From: Providencia rettgeri
Lineage (GTDB): Bacteria; Pseudomonadota; Gammaproteobacteria; Enterobacterales; Enterobacteriaceae
NCBI GenBank assembly: GCA_900455085.1
Contig: UGTZ01000001.1
Span: 1,890,501 to 1,954,500 of the forward strand
Direction of reading: 5' to 3'
Length of the DNA stretch: 64,000 bases
The notes beneath the pieces were generated by a model. That model did not search any database. It was given only the letters and a program-made list of their open reading frames with translations, and was not told the DNA's origin. A program made the translations under genes and the position numbers. Position 1 is the first letter of the stretch; every line of letters starts with the position of its first letter. This document shows, piece by piece, positions 27,591 through 36,465 of this stretch.

Positions 27591-27629
27591 TTTAAGCATA
27601 TCTTAAGGTTGGTTTAACTCATTTTTAAG
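27591..27629. promoter_or_regulatory. Four tandem 11-bp-spaced half-sites, probable response regulator binding
   Basis: TTTAAG (27591), CTTAAG (27602), TTTAAC (27613) and TTTAAG (27624) are each followed by a 5-bp spacer. This matches the YTTAAK-N5-YTTAAK boxes of PmrA/QseB regulators. They lie between the divergent regulator gene and the small gene at 27689, so both could be controlled. Confidence 0.65.
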
Positions 27630-27688
27630 GTACAAAGAAATAGATTGTTTATTATCATTTCATCACTCAAACAATAAGAGCATTGATA

Positions 27689-27931
27689 ATGAAACAAGTA
27701 TTTTATGAGGTGCCATTATTTATAGTAGCAATCGTATTTGCTTTAATCTTTATGGGGAAAGATTTCAATAATTCACCCTCAGTTAGTTTATCAACTCTAA
27801 CGCTAAATGAAGTTTCTACTTGCGTGAATGTTGATAGCTGTATTTCACAAGTTAGAATAACTCGTGAAGGAAATAAAAAATTAAATCCAGTGAAAGAAAT
27901 TAAAGCATTTCTTAGGCATAAAATCTATTAA
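27689..27931 (+). CDS. Small exported or membrane protein (80 aa)
   Basis: ATG 27689, preceded by a weak AAGAG. A hydrophobic segment (VPLFIVAIVFALIFMG) at about 6-22 could be a signal or anchor, followed by a 58-residue tail with two cysteines (about 45 and 50: STCVNVDSC) and a basic C-terminus. The family is not recognised. Divergent location across the half-site array suggests it is a target of the adjacent two-component system, possibly feeding back on the kinase. Confidence 0.6.
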   Translation: MKQVFYEVPLFIVAIVFALIFMGKDFNNSPSVSLSTLTLNEVSTCVNVDSCISQVRITREGNKKLNPVKEIKAFLRHKIY

Positions 27932-28072
27932 TTAACAACGAGTAAAATTTAGATATGAGAAATTATTAAATAAGTAGTTTCTTTAATAATCAACGTATTG
28001 TCTTGCTTTTATTCTCCTGCAAGTAGAAGTGTCTTTGTTGATGAGGCTGGGTTTAATTACGACTTTTAGTAA

Positions 28073-28111
28073 AAGAAAAAGGAATGTTACACAATGGGTA
28101 AACATTCCTTT
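28073..28111 (-). terminator. Terminator of dinI
   Basis: AAAGGAATGTT (28078-28088) pairs with AACATTCCTTT (28101-28111). On the minus strand the hairpin is followed by TTTTTCTTTT, directly behind the dinI stop. Confidence 0.8.
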
Positions 28112-28121
28112 AAGTATTAGG

Positions 28122-28382
28122 TTAATCCACCGTTGTTTCTTCTGGGATCCAACCATCATCCATCCATATTTCTTCCAGTATCTCTTCAATACGAATTTTA
28201 TCTTCCGTTATTTTAGTTCCAGAGATGTTAACGCGTTGTTGTGAGCTAAACCCAACCCGCGTTATCATATCTGGATATTGGTTTTGAAGTTTGCGTAAAA
28301 TCTCAGTTTCAAGTGCTTGCAAAACAATTGAACTCGGTTTTTGTGGAGCGTTCTTATCAAATAATACTTCGATACGTAACAT
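28122..28382 (-). CDS. dinI: DinI-family SOS protein
   Basis: 86 residues. The DinI fold is visible: MLRIEVLFDKN at the N-terminus, VGFSSQQRVNISGT, and the acidic C-terminal helix IRIEEILEEIWMDDGWIP. DinI stabilises RecA filaments and modulates LexA and UmuD cleavage. A perfect LexA box just upstream makes SOS control very likely. It could be one of the DinI paralogues (for example plasmid/phage ImpC-like), but no mobile element is nearby. Confidence 0.87.
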   Translation of the reverse strand: MLRIEVLFDKNAPQKPSSIVLQALETEILRKLQNQYPDMITRVGFSSQQRVNISGTKITEDKIRIEEILEEIWMDDGWIPEETTVD

Positions 28383-28400
28383 GATAGCCTCTAGTAAAGA

Positions 28401-28416
28401 CTGTATTAATATACAG
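28401..28416. promoter_or_regulatory. LexA (SOS) box of dinI
   Basis: CTGTATTAATATACAG, with A before and T after, has intact CTG-N10-CAG ends and an AT centre. It lies 19 nt before the dinI start. Confidence 0.92.
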
Positions 28417-28602
28417 TATTTTTAGAACTATTAGGTAAAAAAGTCAATATAGTGCTACAAATATTTTTATCAGCGAATGGAGTGAAAAAATAATAGCAAG
28501 ATAAAACAACAGGTTAATATTATGAGTGCACGATAAATAATTGTCAGAAAATTTAAAATAGGTATGCTAGAAAATATTTTTTATAAGGTGAGTTTTGATT
28601 AA

Positions 28603-29136
28603 ATGTTACATGCTTTAAGAGTTTCAAGTGAAGATAGCGAAGCGATAGCAATGATTAACCAGTTGTATGACACAGCTTTTCCATTATATGAACAAAGAAG
28701 CTACCAAGGAAGAGAGGCAATATTAAATCATAGCGATTATTATTTGCTCAATTTCAAAGAGAATGACACTTTTATTGGTTTCATTGGTTGTTGGAAAATC
28801 GAAGATTATTATTACATTGAGCATCTTGCTATTTCCCCCATATTAAGAGGGCAAGGTTATGGGCAAAAGGTATTAAAACTGTTTTGTCATGATGTTGGTA
28901 AAGTGATTCTAGAAATAGACCCCATTATTGATGAAGTTAGCCAAAAACGTTGGTCTTTTTATCAACATTGCGGTTTTCAACAAACTGAATACGCTCACGC
29001 ACATCCAAGTTATTACCCAGAAAATAAGCCGCATGAGCTTAGGGTATTAAGCTATCCAGAAGTGATAGCTCAAGAGGTGTATCAGCAATTTAATCACACC
29101 TTGCAAACGGTTGTGATGAATAAAGCGCTATTATAG
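28603..29136 (+). CDS. GNAT-family N-acetyltransferase
   Basis: 177 residues with the GNAT core IEHLAISPILRGQGYGQKVLKL, where RGQGYG forms the acetyl-CoA pyrophosphate loop (Q/RxxGxG/A), and SFYQHCGFQQTEYA, the family's motif B. The C-terminal 40 residues (RVLSYPEVIAQEVYQQF) lie outside the core. The substrate is unknown. AAGGTGAG precedes the start by about 13 nt. It is convergent with another acetyltransferase gene. Confidence 0.85.
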   Translation: MLHALRVSSEDSEAIAMINQLYDTAFPLYEQRSYQGREAILNHSDYYLLNFKENDTFIGFIGCWKIEDYYYIEHLAISPILRGQGYGQKVLKLFCHDVGKVILEIDPIIDEVSQKRWSFYQHCGFQQTEYAHAHPSYYPENKPHELRVLSYPEVIAQEVYQQFNHTLQTVVMNKALL

Positions 29137-29154
29137 TTCACCATGTAGATGGTT

Positions 29155-29574
29155 TTAATCAGATATATAGCAATAGATAAGTTCGGGATCATTATCATCT
29201 AAATTTTCAATGTATCCACTAGGAATAAAGTCAGCTTTTATTAAGAGTTGTTGAGTGGCTGTATTCGATTGGTTTGTAGATGTAAAAATTTTTGGGGTTT
29301 TACTCTGCATTTTTAGTTTATTAATTAAGGTGAGTCCAAGGCCTTGCCGACGATGGTTTTTATTTACCATTAATAACTCTATAAAAGCATGGGAATAGAA
29401 ATAATAATGTAGAACACCATACGCCAATATTTCGTTGTTGGCTTCCAGTACATAACATATTTCTTGTTCGAGCCATTGGGTAATGTCTTCATAGCGTTCT
29501 GTCGTCGCAATGGTATCTATGGAAAATATAGCATTTATATCAATTAGTGTTGCGACTCTAAAGTTAGTTTTCAT
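29155..29574 (-). CDS. GNAT-family N-acetyltransferase
   Basis: 139 residues from ATG 29574. The acetyl-CoA loop is RRQGLGLTLINKL in IELLMVNKNHRRQGLG, followed by TQQLLIKADFIPSG. The short length and the pattern FRVATLIDINAIFSID are typical of small GNAT enzymes. The substrate is unknown. It is not closely similar to the convergent acetyltransferase, so the pair is not a recent duplication. Confidence 0.83.
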   Translation of the reverse strand: MKTNFRVATLIDINAIFSIDTIATTERYEDITQWLEQEICYVLEANNEILAYGVLHYYFYSHAFIELLMVNKNHRRQGLGLTLINKLKMQSKTPKIFTSTNQSNTATQQLLIKADFIPSGYIENLDDNDPELIYCYISD

Positions 29575-29813
29575 TATCAATCAGTTGCTTATCAATGCTA
29601 AATGTCTTAATTTGAAAATATTACAGCATAGGATTGGTTTTGGTTTAGGTAAAAGATTAATATGAATAAGTAGCGCTTAAATAGGCATGTATACCTATCT
29701 ATCAATTGAATTGAGAGTATTTTGGACTGTATAAGCAGTTGGTTAAAGCTAGTATAACCATGTCGGGGTTTTACACCAGTTTTACCGCCATTTTACCTTT
29801 TTAAAATCACACA

Positions 29814-29842
29814 CAAAAAAACCAACCGTAATAGGTTGGTTT
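29814..29842 (-). terminator. Terminator of tRNA-Pro
   Basis: AAACCAACC (29819-29827) pairs with GGTTGGTTT (29834-29842). On the minus strand a T run follows, 13 nt after the tRNA end. Confidence 0.85.
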
Positions 29843-29855
29843 TCTTAGGGAATTT

Positions 29856-29932
29856 TGGTCGGCATGATAGGATTTGAACCTACGACCCCCGACACCCCAT
29901 GACGGTGCGCTACCAAGCTGCGCTACATGCCG
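29856..29932 (-). tRNA. proL: tRNA-Pro, anticodon GGG
   Basis: 77 nt on the minus strand including CCA. The acceptor CGGCATG, D-arm GCGCAGCTTGGTAGCGC, anticodon loop CATGGGGTG giving GGG, and T-loop GTTCAAATC are all intact. It lies beside yejM, as proL does in E. coli. Confidence 0.95.
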
Positions 29933-30005
29933 AACTTTGATTAATACTACTCATTTTACTTCTAAAAGCAATAGACTGAAGATGCGACTGGTTGATATTT
30001 AAACA

Positions 30006-31721
30006 CTAATTTTCATTAAAGCGTTTTAACTCAGTAAATATCTTCAACAACTCAGCCAAGTCAGGTTTTTCATTTCGTTCTATAGCACCTTGTTTATCAT
30101 AGATATTAAACTGACCATTTTGATCCATGTAGAGGGTGGCATTATCTGTGGTAATGACAACATCGTCGTTATCACCGGTGATCACCCATGGGTAAGTACG
30201 TTTAACACTAAATAAATCCTCACCTTGGCTGTAATCATCGGGTGGATTACTGACATGTAGTAAACGCTGCATCAATGTTGTCATGACATCTTGATGACTA
30301 GTTAGCTTATCTATTTGCTGCGCTGGTGTGTTTGGCCAATAAATGAATAGTGGCACTTGCATATTATTACGATTGAAGCGTTTGCCATCTAACCACTCGT
30401 TTTCTGCTTTTCCTTGGTTATTGTAATTTGCGGTCACAACAACAATAGTGTTTTGCAAGCGATTATCACGCTGTAATACAGACATCACGCGATTGATTTG
30501 TTCATTGGTTTTCGCGCTTCCAGGTGTTCCTTTAATATTGAGGAAAGAGAACCAAGGCGAGTCATTCTTAAGGCTATCTAGCCAGTTACTCCATTGTGTC
30601 ACTGTTAAGTTGTCATTATCTGCAGTTTTTGCAGGTAATGAGTAATCCGCTAAAATAGCTTGCCTGAATAATGGAGAATTAAAGCCATCTGTTGAGAATA
30701 AACCGAACTGATATCCTTGATGCTGTAAGGCTTCGATTAGCGCTGATGGATGGCGACCATTGAGAATATTATCGAAATAAGTTGATGAAATACCATAGAA
30801 TAAGCCAAATAGCGCGGTATCGTTACGTAGACCGGCAGTGTAGTGATTCGTAAACTGTGTACTGATTTCTTTAAATTCGTTTAACGCACCCATAGAATCT
30901 TGTTGAGATTTGTCTCCAAGATCATCAATGACCAACAATAATAAGTTGTAATCGGCGCCTTGGTCATAATAACTTAAAGGTTTCAATGGGTAGTTTAATT
31001 TAAGTGCTGTTGGGCTACCTTGCTGGAATACGCGGTTTTGATGTTCAGTTAAGTCTAACAGACCATACCTATCAAGCAGCTTGCGGGCTGTCATGGGTTG
31101 TGACAATGGATAATTGTAGCGTTGCATGGTGATAGGGCGATAAAAATTAGCATCGGCCCATGCATACATCAGGTGTGACATAATAAAGGTCACAATAAAA
31201 ATACCCGCAAGCGGTTTGCCAAATGTTTGGCGATTTAAACTACGTAATTTTTGCCAACTCCAAGTCGCAAATAACATTTCAACAAGAAAGATAATCGGAA
31301 TGCTGATAAACATCAGTTGCCATTCACGAGCCATCTCACCCTTAGTTGGGTTGATGACCAAGTCCCAAACTTGTGGTGTTAAATGCAAACCAAATTGGCT
31401 AAAAACACGGATATCAAAAATTAATAGCGTTGTACCAGCCGTTGCAAGGGCAACACAAAGTACCCTCAGCAGCCGCTGAGACATAACAATAAAGGTCAGT
31501 GGAAAAACAATTAGTAAGTAAGTCGCAAAGACCACAAAACTAAAGTGACCAATCCAACTGACGAAAGCATAAATTCGGCCAGTTAGGGTATCTGGCCAAT
31601 CAAAAATAAACAGATAGCTACTACTTAACACGAGGCTAAGCAGTATATTGAATAGTGCAAACCAGTGCCCCCAACCAATCATGTTAGAGACTTTGTCACG
31701 GTAGCGCAGGTGGGTGACCAT
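30006..31721 (-). CDS. yejM: Inner-membrane LPS regulator YejM (PbgA/LapC)
   Basis: 571 residues from ATG 31721, giving MVTHLRYRDKVSNMIGWGHW as in E. coli; upstream in-frame codons reach 31742 but lack support. Five N-terminal membrane helices (to about 190) precede a periplasmic alkaline-phosphatase/sulfatase-like domain, which keeps LLLLVIDDLGDKS and GLFYGISSTYFDNIL. YejM senses lipid A and controls LpxC proteolysis through LapB (YciM). It follows yejL directly, the conserved pair. The domain's metal-binding residues appear only partly kept, as expected for this non-catalytic family. Confidence 0.95.
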   Translation of the reverse strand: MVTHLRYRDKVSNMIGWGHWFALFNILLSLVLSSSYLFIFDWPDTLTGRIYAFVSWIGHFSFVVFATYLLIVFPLTFIVMSQRLLRVLCVALATAGTTLLIFDIRVFSQFGLHLTPQVWDLVINPTKGEMAREWQLMFISIPIIFLVEMLFATWSWQKLRSLNRQTFGKPLAGIFIVTFIMSHLMYAWADANFYRPITMQRYNYPLSQPMTARKLLDRYGLLDLTEHQNRVFQQGSPTALKLNYPLKPLSYYDQGADYNLLLLVIDDLGDKSQQDSMGALNEFKEISTQFTNHYTAGLRNDTALFGLFYGISSTYFDNILNGRHPSALIEALQHQGYQFGLFSTDGFNSPLFRQAILADYSLPAKTADNDNLTVTQWSNWLDSLKNDSPWFSFLNIKGTPGSAKTNEQINRVMSVLQRDNRLQNTIVVVTANYNNQGKAENEWLDGKRFNRNNMQVPLFIYWPNTPAQQIDKLTSHQDVMTTLMQRLLHVSNPPDDYSQGEDLFSVKRTYPWVITGDNDDVVITTDNATLYMDQNGQFNIYDKQGAIERNEKPDLAELLKIFTELKRFNEN

Positions 31722-31742
31722 ACTGTTTATTTCATTAATCAA

Positions 31743-31970
31743 TTAGTGTGATTGATCTTCTTTAACAGAAGAAAGTAATGCATTTGCGAATGATTCTGCA
31801 ATCATTTTACGTTGCGCAGGCGCAACCGACGTATTCAGCAGATTCGTTACCATATTACCTAACACCATGAGGGAAAGGTCAACAGGGGTGTGGTTTTTTT
31901 CTAACACGCTCACGAGGTCAGAAAGTAAACCTTCAACTTTTTCATCACTATAGCGAGATGATTGTGGCAT
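31743..31970 (-). CDS. yejL: Conserved protein YejL (DUF1414)
   Basis: 75 residues from ATG 31970, the E. coli size. An upstream ATG 31982 has its AGG directly abutting it and is less likely. Reads MPQSSRYSDEKVEGLLSDLV, then SLMVLGNMVTNLLNTSVAP. The function is unknown. It is the first gene of the yejL-yejM pair and is divergent from yejK. Confidence 0.94.
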   Translation of the reverse strand: MPQSSRYSDEKVEGLLSDLVSVLEKNHTPVDLSLMVLGNMVTNLLNTSVAPAQRKMIAESFANALLSSVKEDQSH

Positions 31971-32212
31971 AAATTGAGACATCCTAAATTAATGAAAGCT
32001 ACATATCATAGCGTATCACAGCTGGTTTTTCTTCTTTCTTCGCAACAAATTTTTGTTTAAGTGATAATAATGCTAATTCAGATTCGTAAAGTGCGTATTA
32101 GTTCAGCGTAATTAGGCTGAAAATAGAACAAATGATGGTTTCTGTTGCAGAGGAATAATATCAATGTTTGAATACGCGCAACATTATTTTCGCTATAACG
32201 AAGGAGCCAACA

Positions 32213-33214
32213 ATGAGTCTGGAAATTAACCAGATAGCTTTACACCAGTTAATTAAAAGAGATGAGCAAACCCTAGAGGTGATGTTGCGGGATTCTTTAT
32301 TGACAGCAGATGGTGTCGTACAAGACATGATGGCAGAGTTACACCGCGTCTATAGTGCAAAAAGTAAAGCATTTGGCGAATTTAACGAAGAAAGTGAACT
32401 TGCCGATGCGTTAAAGTTATTGCGTAAAGGCGAGGAAGAGTTTTTAGGGTTCAGCCGTGCGATGACCGTTCGCTTGAAAGATGAATTAGCCAAATATCCT
32501 TTTGCTGAAGGGGGCGTGGTTCTCTTTTGTCAATACCGTTACCTCGCGGTCGAATATTTATTAATTGCGGTGCTCAATAGTTGTGACAGCATGTTTGTCA
32601 CGGAATCATTGGATTTAGGCACCACACATTATTTAGATATTCCTCATGCAGATATTGTCGCTCGTATTGATTTAACGGAATGGGAGACCAATCCTGAATC
32701 AAAACGCTATTTAACTTTCTTAAAAGGTAGAGTAGGGCGAAAAGTATCTGATTTCTTTATGGACTTTTTGGCTGCATCAGAGGGACTAAATGCAAAAGTT
32801 CAGAATAAAGGCTTGGTACAGGCACTTGACGATTTTTGTGATAATGCACAAATGGACAAAAACACACGTCAAGCTTATCGCCAGCAAGTGCATAGTTATT
32901 GTACAGAACAATTACAGTCTGGAGAGGAAATTGAGTTACAGGCGCTGGCAAAAGAGCTGCCAATGGTTGAAGAACAAAGCTTCGATGATTTCGCTCGCCA
33001 AAATGATTATCAACTCGAAGAAAGTTTCCCTGCCGATAGAGGAACGTTGAAGCAATTAACGAAGTTCTCAGGGAGTGGCGGAGGGATCACGATTAGCTTT
33101 GATGCGATGCTTATGGGAGAGCGTATCTTTTGGGACCCTGTCACTGATACGTTGACCATTCGCGGTACACCACCTAATTTGCGTGACCAGTTACAACGCC
33201 GGGGGGCTAAATAG
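32213..33214 (+). CDS. yejK: Nucleoid-associated protein YejK (NdpA)
   Basis: 333 residues from ATG 32213, where GAAGGAG lies 6 nt before the start. The upstream frame to 32168 is unsupported. It begins MSLEINQIALHQLIKRDEQTLEV, as in YejK/NdpA, and has conserved blocks LTFLKGRVGRKVSDFFMDFL and FDAMLMGERIFWDPVTDTLTIRGTPPNLRDQL. It is a cytoplasmic, nucleoid-associated DNA-binding protein of unclear role. It is divergent from yejL. Confidence 0.95.
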   Translation: MSLEINQIALHQLIKRDEQTLEVMLRDSLLTADGVVQDMMAELHRVYSAKSKAFGEFNEESELADALKLLRKGEEEFLGFSRAMTVRLKDELAKYPFAEGGVVLFCQYRYLAVEYLLIAVLNSCDSMFVTESLDLGTTHYLDIPHADIVARIDLTEWETNPESKRYLTFLKGRVGRKVSDFFMDFLAASEGLNAKVQNKGLVQALDDFCDNAQMDKNTRQAYRQQVHSYCTEQLQSGEEIELQALAKELPMVEEQSFDDFARQNDYQLEESFPADRGTLKQLTKFSGSGGGITISFDAMLMGERIFWDPVTDTLTIRGTPPNLRDQLQRRGAK

Positions 33215-33239
33215 GCTGTGGCGTTGAATCGGTAGAAAT

Positions 33240-33267
33240 AAATAACGCCGCAATTGCGGCGTTATTT
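33240..33267. terminator. Bidirectional terminator between yejK and rplY
   Basis: AAATAACGCCGC-AATT-GCGGCGTTATTT is a perfect 12-bp, GC-rich stem between convergent genes. Confidence 0.85.
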
Positions 33268-33310
33268 ACTCGGCGTCCCGAAAATTCTAAAGCTCGGCTG
33301 TGGGCTTTAA

Positions 33311-33592
33311 TTAAGCGCGCAGGAAGTCAATGTGCGTCACTTTTGGCTTAAATGGGTGACGTTGAACAGCCTGAACTTTTACTTTTGTTTCTTTACCATC
33401 GATAACCAGGTTCAGAACTTCGTAAAATTCTGCTTTGCTTTCTTGGTTGATGATTTCATCGTGGTTAAGAGTTACAGAGATAGCTTCTTGGTTGCCACCG
33501 TAAACGATAGCTGGAAGCTGGTTATCTCTGCGCAGGCGGCGGCTCGCACCCTTACCCTGCTCTTTACGTTCAATTGCATTGATAGTTAACAT
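33311..33592 (-). CDS. rplY: 50S ribosomal protein L25
   Basis: 93 residues, the short enterobacterial L25. Reads LTINAIERKEQGKGASRRLRRDNQLPAIVYGG near the N-terminus and KVKVQAVQRHPFKPKVTHIDFLRA at the end. It binds 5S rRNA. It is convergent with yejK and transcribed separately from the long gap before radD. Confidence 0.97.
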   Translation of the reverse strand: MLTINAIERKEQGKGASRRLRRDNQLPAIVYGGNQEAISVTLNHDEIINQESKAEFYEVLNLVIDGKETKVKVQAVQRHPFKPKVTHIDFLRA

Positions 33593-33758
33593 TACTATTT
33601 CTCTATAAAAAGAAAATATAAATTCCTGCTACAGGCGACCCAGCAGCAGGTTCGAGATTTGGCCTATGGATACTTCATTCAGCGAACAAGATATCGGAAG
33701 GCGGGCGGCATTTTAACGAAAAATCCGTCATCCAGCAATCATTATGATCGTTTTCGCT

Positions 33759-35528
33759 TTATGATAGAGAATCTGCAACGCGAAAACGCCCTTGATAATC
33801 GAAGATTTTCTCTCTAATTTCCCAAAAACGCTCTTTTTTGCGTGCAACAATAAATTGAGGATAACGTAATAAAGATTGCTGCAATAATATATCATTTGCA
33901 CTATTCCATTTAAATGGAACACCCGGAGCACGCTGATGCTCTCGTAAAAAACGATATTCGAATACGCGTTTTTGTGCGGGCGTCGCTAAGCGAAAACGTT
34001 CAGAAACGCTAGTTCCGTCTTCATCAAAATAATTTATTTTAATCCATTCACCTTTGGAATCACTTCCAGTAATGAATTGCATACCACCGCAACGAATGAT
34101 TAATGCATCTTTAAGTTTTAATGCGGCTTTTAGCATATCGTCAGGGTCGGTAAGCACTTCTTGGCATTTTTGGCAGCGACGAGCAGCAATATCATTTTCT
34201 GCACCGCAATGTGGACATTGCTTGAAGCGAAAACGAAATTCACATTGTTTTTTCTGCCTATTTTCATCCTCTTCCCAGCCTTGGCAGCGCCGGCCGTAAT
34301 GTTCAATAATTTGCCCATCAGAGGTACATTTACCCCAAAAAATATTCGCAAATTGGCACAATGGACAAAAAACTTGCACGGGAACACTGGTTGAATTGGG
34401 TCTACTAGAACCCACTTCAGGCCGAAATAAATCATGTGGATTACCGGCATAATCTAAGATTAAACAGCGGGTTTTTCCTTCGGAGAGGCGTAATCCTCGG
34501 CCAACAATTTGTTGGTATAAGCTGACTGACTCTGTGGGTCGTAAAATCGCAATCACATCAACATGGGGCGCATCAAACCCAGTTGTTAATACTGAAACGT
34601 TAACGAGATAGTGTAATTCTTTGTTTTTAAATTGGTTAATAATTGCTTGCCTATCAGCAGCAGGGGTTTCAGCTGTCACTAATGCCGCACTATTTTGGGG
34701 TAAATAGCCCAAAATTTCTTTTGCATGCTCAACCGTTGCTGCAAAAATCATACAGCCTTGTAATGGTGCTGCATATTCAATAACTTGCTCAATAATTTTA
34801 GGGGTAATGCGTTGCTGCTTTTTTAATGACAAATTAAGCTCTTGTTCATTAAAAATACCTGATGATGTCAGTGAAACTTGGCTAAAATCATATTGGAGAA
34901 CAGGCATATCTAAGCGTTCAGGTGGTACTAAGAATTTGTTTTTAATCATATAGTGTAGAGGTAGTTCATAAATACACTCACGGAAAAAACAATTTTCATC
35001 GCCACGTACCATACCATGGTAATGGTATTGGTAAATCCAACCACTGTTGAGACGGTAGGGCGTGGCGGTTAATCCTAAAATACGTAATGAAGGGTTATTG
35101 GACTGTAAAGCCTGGATGATTTGTTGGTATTGGCTTTTATCATTCAAACTTATACGGTGACACTCATCAATAATCACTAACGAAAAATGTGCATCAAAGG
35201 CTTTAAGGTTTCGAGCAACAGATTGCACGCTACCAAACACGACTTTGCTTTGAGATTCTTTTCGATTTAGACCTGCGGCAAATATATCGGCTTGTAGGCC
35301 ATATGCGAGGTACTTAGCATGATTCTGCTCAACTAATTCTTTTACATGTGCTAATACCAGCACTCGGCCACGAGCAAGCCGCGCCAATTCAGCGATCACT
35401 AAGCTTTTTCCTGCGCCAGTTGGCAAGACAATTACGGCAGGGTGAGCCTGTTTACGGAAATAATCAACCGTCGCATCGACAGCTTCTTGTTGGTATGGGC
35501 GTAGAACAAAAGGCATATTATTCAGCAT
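33759..35528 (-). CDS. radD: Superfamily 2 DEAD/DEAH-type ATPase RadD (YejH)
   Basis: 589 residues. Motif I is LPTGAGKSLVIAE (about 36-47), motif II DECHRIS, motif III LGLTATPYRL, and motif VI QIVGRGLRLSEGKT. A zinc-binding region with paired cysteines (CPLCQF, CPHCGAEN, CQKCQ) follows in the C-terminal half. RadD helps process double-strand-break and single-strand-gap intermediates with RecA. The length and gene order (rplY-radD-rsuA) match E. coli yejH. Confidence 0.95.
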   Translation of the reverse strand: MLNNMPFVLRPYQQEAVDATVDYFRKQAHPAVIVLPTGAGKSLVIAELARLARGRVLVLAHVKELVEQNHAKYLAYGLQADIFAAGLNRKESQSKVVFGSVQSVARNLKAFDAHFSLVIIDECHRISLNDKSQYQQIIQALQSNNPSLRILGLTATPYRLNSGWIYQYHYHGMVRGDENCFFRECIYELPLHYMIKNKFLVPPERLDMPVLQYDFSQVSLTSSGIFNEQELNLSLKKQQRITPKIIEQVIEYAAPLQGCMIFAATVEHAKEILGYLPQNSAALVTAETPAADRQAIINQFKNKELHYLVNVSVLTTGFDAPHVDVIAILRPTESVSLYQQIVGRGLRLSEGKTRCLILDYAGNPHDLFRPEVGSSRPNSTSVPVQVFCPLCQFANIFWGKCTSDGQIIEHYGRRCQGWEEDENRQKKQCEFRFRFKQCPHCGAENDIAARRCQKCQEVLTDPDDMLKAALKLKDALIIRCGGMQFITGSDSKGEWIKINYFDEDGTSVSERFRLATPAQKRVFEYRFLREHQRAPGVPFKWNSANDILLQQSLLRYPQFIVARKKERFWEIREKIFDYQGRFRVADSLS

Positions 35529-35739
35529 TATGTAATTAAATCAGGTGAATGACGTTAAATTTAATTTAAAACGATGACTCTGTCTAAAGATGTGAGTTGT
35601 TTCGGTGAAACTATCACTTCACAAGGGTTATTGTTATAATGAATTATGTGATAACAATCACAACAACCTTTCACTCTATATTCTGACAGTTGAGCGTTAT
35701 TGTACGCTTCACTGGCATTCCATCAAGTTAAGAGAATCT

Positions 35740-36462
35740 ATGCGACTGGATAAATTTTTGTCCCAGCAATTAGGGATAAGCCGAAGTTTGGTAGCGCGAG
35801 AACTGCGCGCAGGGCTTGTAACGGTTGATGATGAAATCGTTAAATCAGGGGCTTTTCAAGTTACGATTGACCATGAAGTCGCTTATGATGGCAATGTCCT
35901 CGTACAAGTTACTGGGCCGCGTTATTTTATGTTACATAAACCACAAGGCTATATTTGCTCAACAGATGACCCAACACATCCAACAATTCTTTTTTTTATT
36001 GATGAGCCTCTTGCACAAAAACTGCATTCAGCAGGGCGTTTAGATATCGATACAACCGGCCTTGTATTATTGACGGACGATGGCCAATGGTCACATCGCA
36101 TTACTTCACCCAAGCATCATTGTGAAAAAACGTACCGAGTTCAATTGAGTGATGATATTGCTCAAGATGTTGCTGAGAAGTTTGCTCAGGGCGTTATGCT
36201 CAATGGGGAAAAACATCCAACTAAACCAGCGAAACTGGAAATTATTAGCCCTAGAGATGTCAGGCTGACGATTAGCGAAGGGCGTTATCATCAAGTAAAA
36301 CGTATGTTTGCAGCGGTAGGAAACCACGTTTGTGGGTTACACCGTGAACGTGTTGGTGAAATTTGGCTCGATGATGCTCTTGAGCCAGGAGAATACCGCC
36401 CACTGACGGAAGAAGAGATCAACAGCATTAATGTACCACGTAAAAAAACAGCAGGAGTTTAA
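35740..36462 (+). CDS. rsuA: 16S rRNA pseudouridine(516) synthase RsuA
   Basis: 240 residues from ATG 35740 (AAGAGAATCT upstream), giving MRLDKFLSQQLGISRSLVARELRAG, the S4 RNA-binding domain. The upstream frame to 35605 is not supported. The pseudouridine synthase motif is GRLDIDTTGLVLLTDDGQW, in which the catalytic Asp is the second D of RLDIDT. It modifies U516 of 16S rRNA. It is divergent from radD and 3 nt before bcr. Confidence 0.95.
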   Translation: MRLDKFLSQQLGISRSLVARELRAGLVTVDDEIVKSGAFQVTIDHEVAYDGNVLVQVTGPRYFMLHKPQGYICSTDDPTHPTILFFIDEPLAQKLHSAGRLDIDTTGLVLLTDDGQWSHRITSPKHHCEKTYRVQLSDDIAQDVAEKFAQGVMLNGEKHPTKPAKLEIISPRDVRLTISEGRYHQVKRMFAAVGNHVCGLHRERVGEIWLDDALEPGEYRPLTEEEINSINVPRKKTAGV

Positions 36463-36465
36463 AGA

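Noticed and set aside
28603..29580. Two convergent acetyltransferases as a toxin-antitoxin or duplication
   Set aside because: They share only the acetyl-CoA loop. There is no antitoxin-like ribbon-helix-helix gene next to either.
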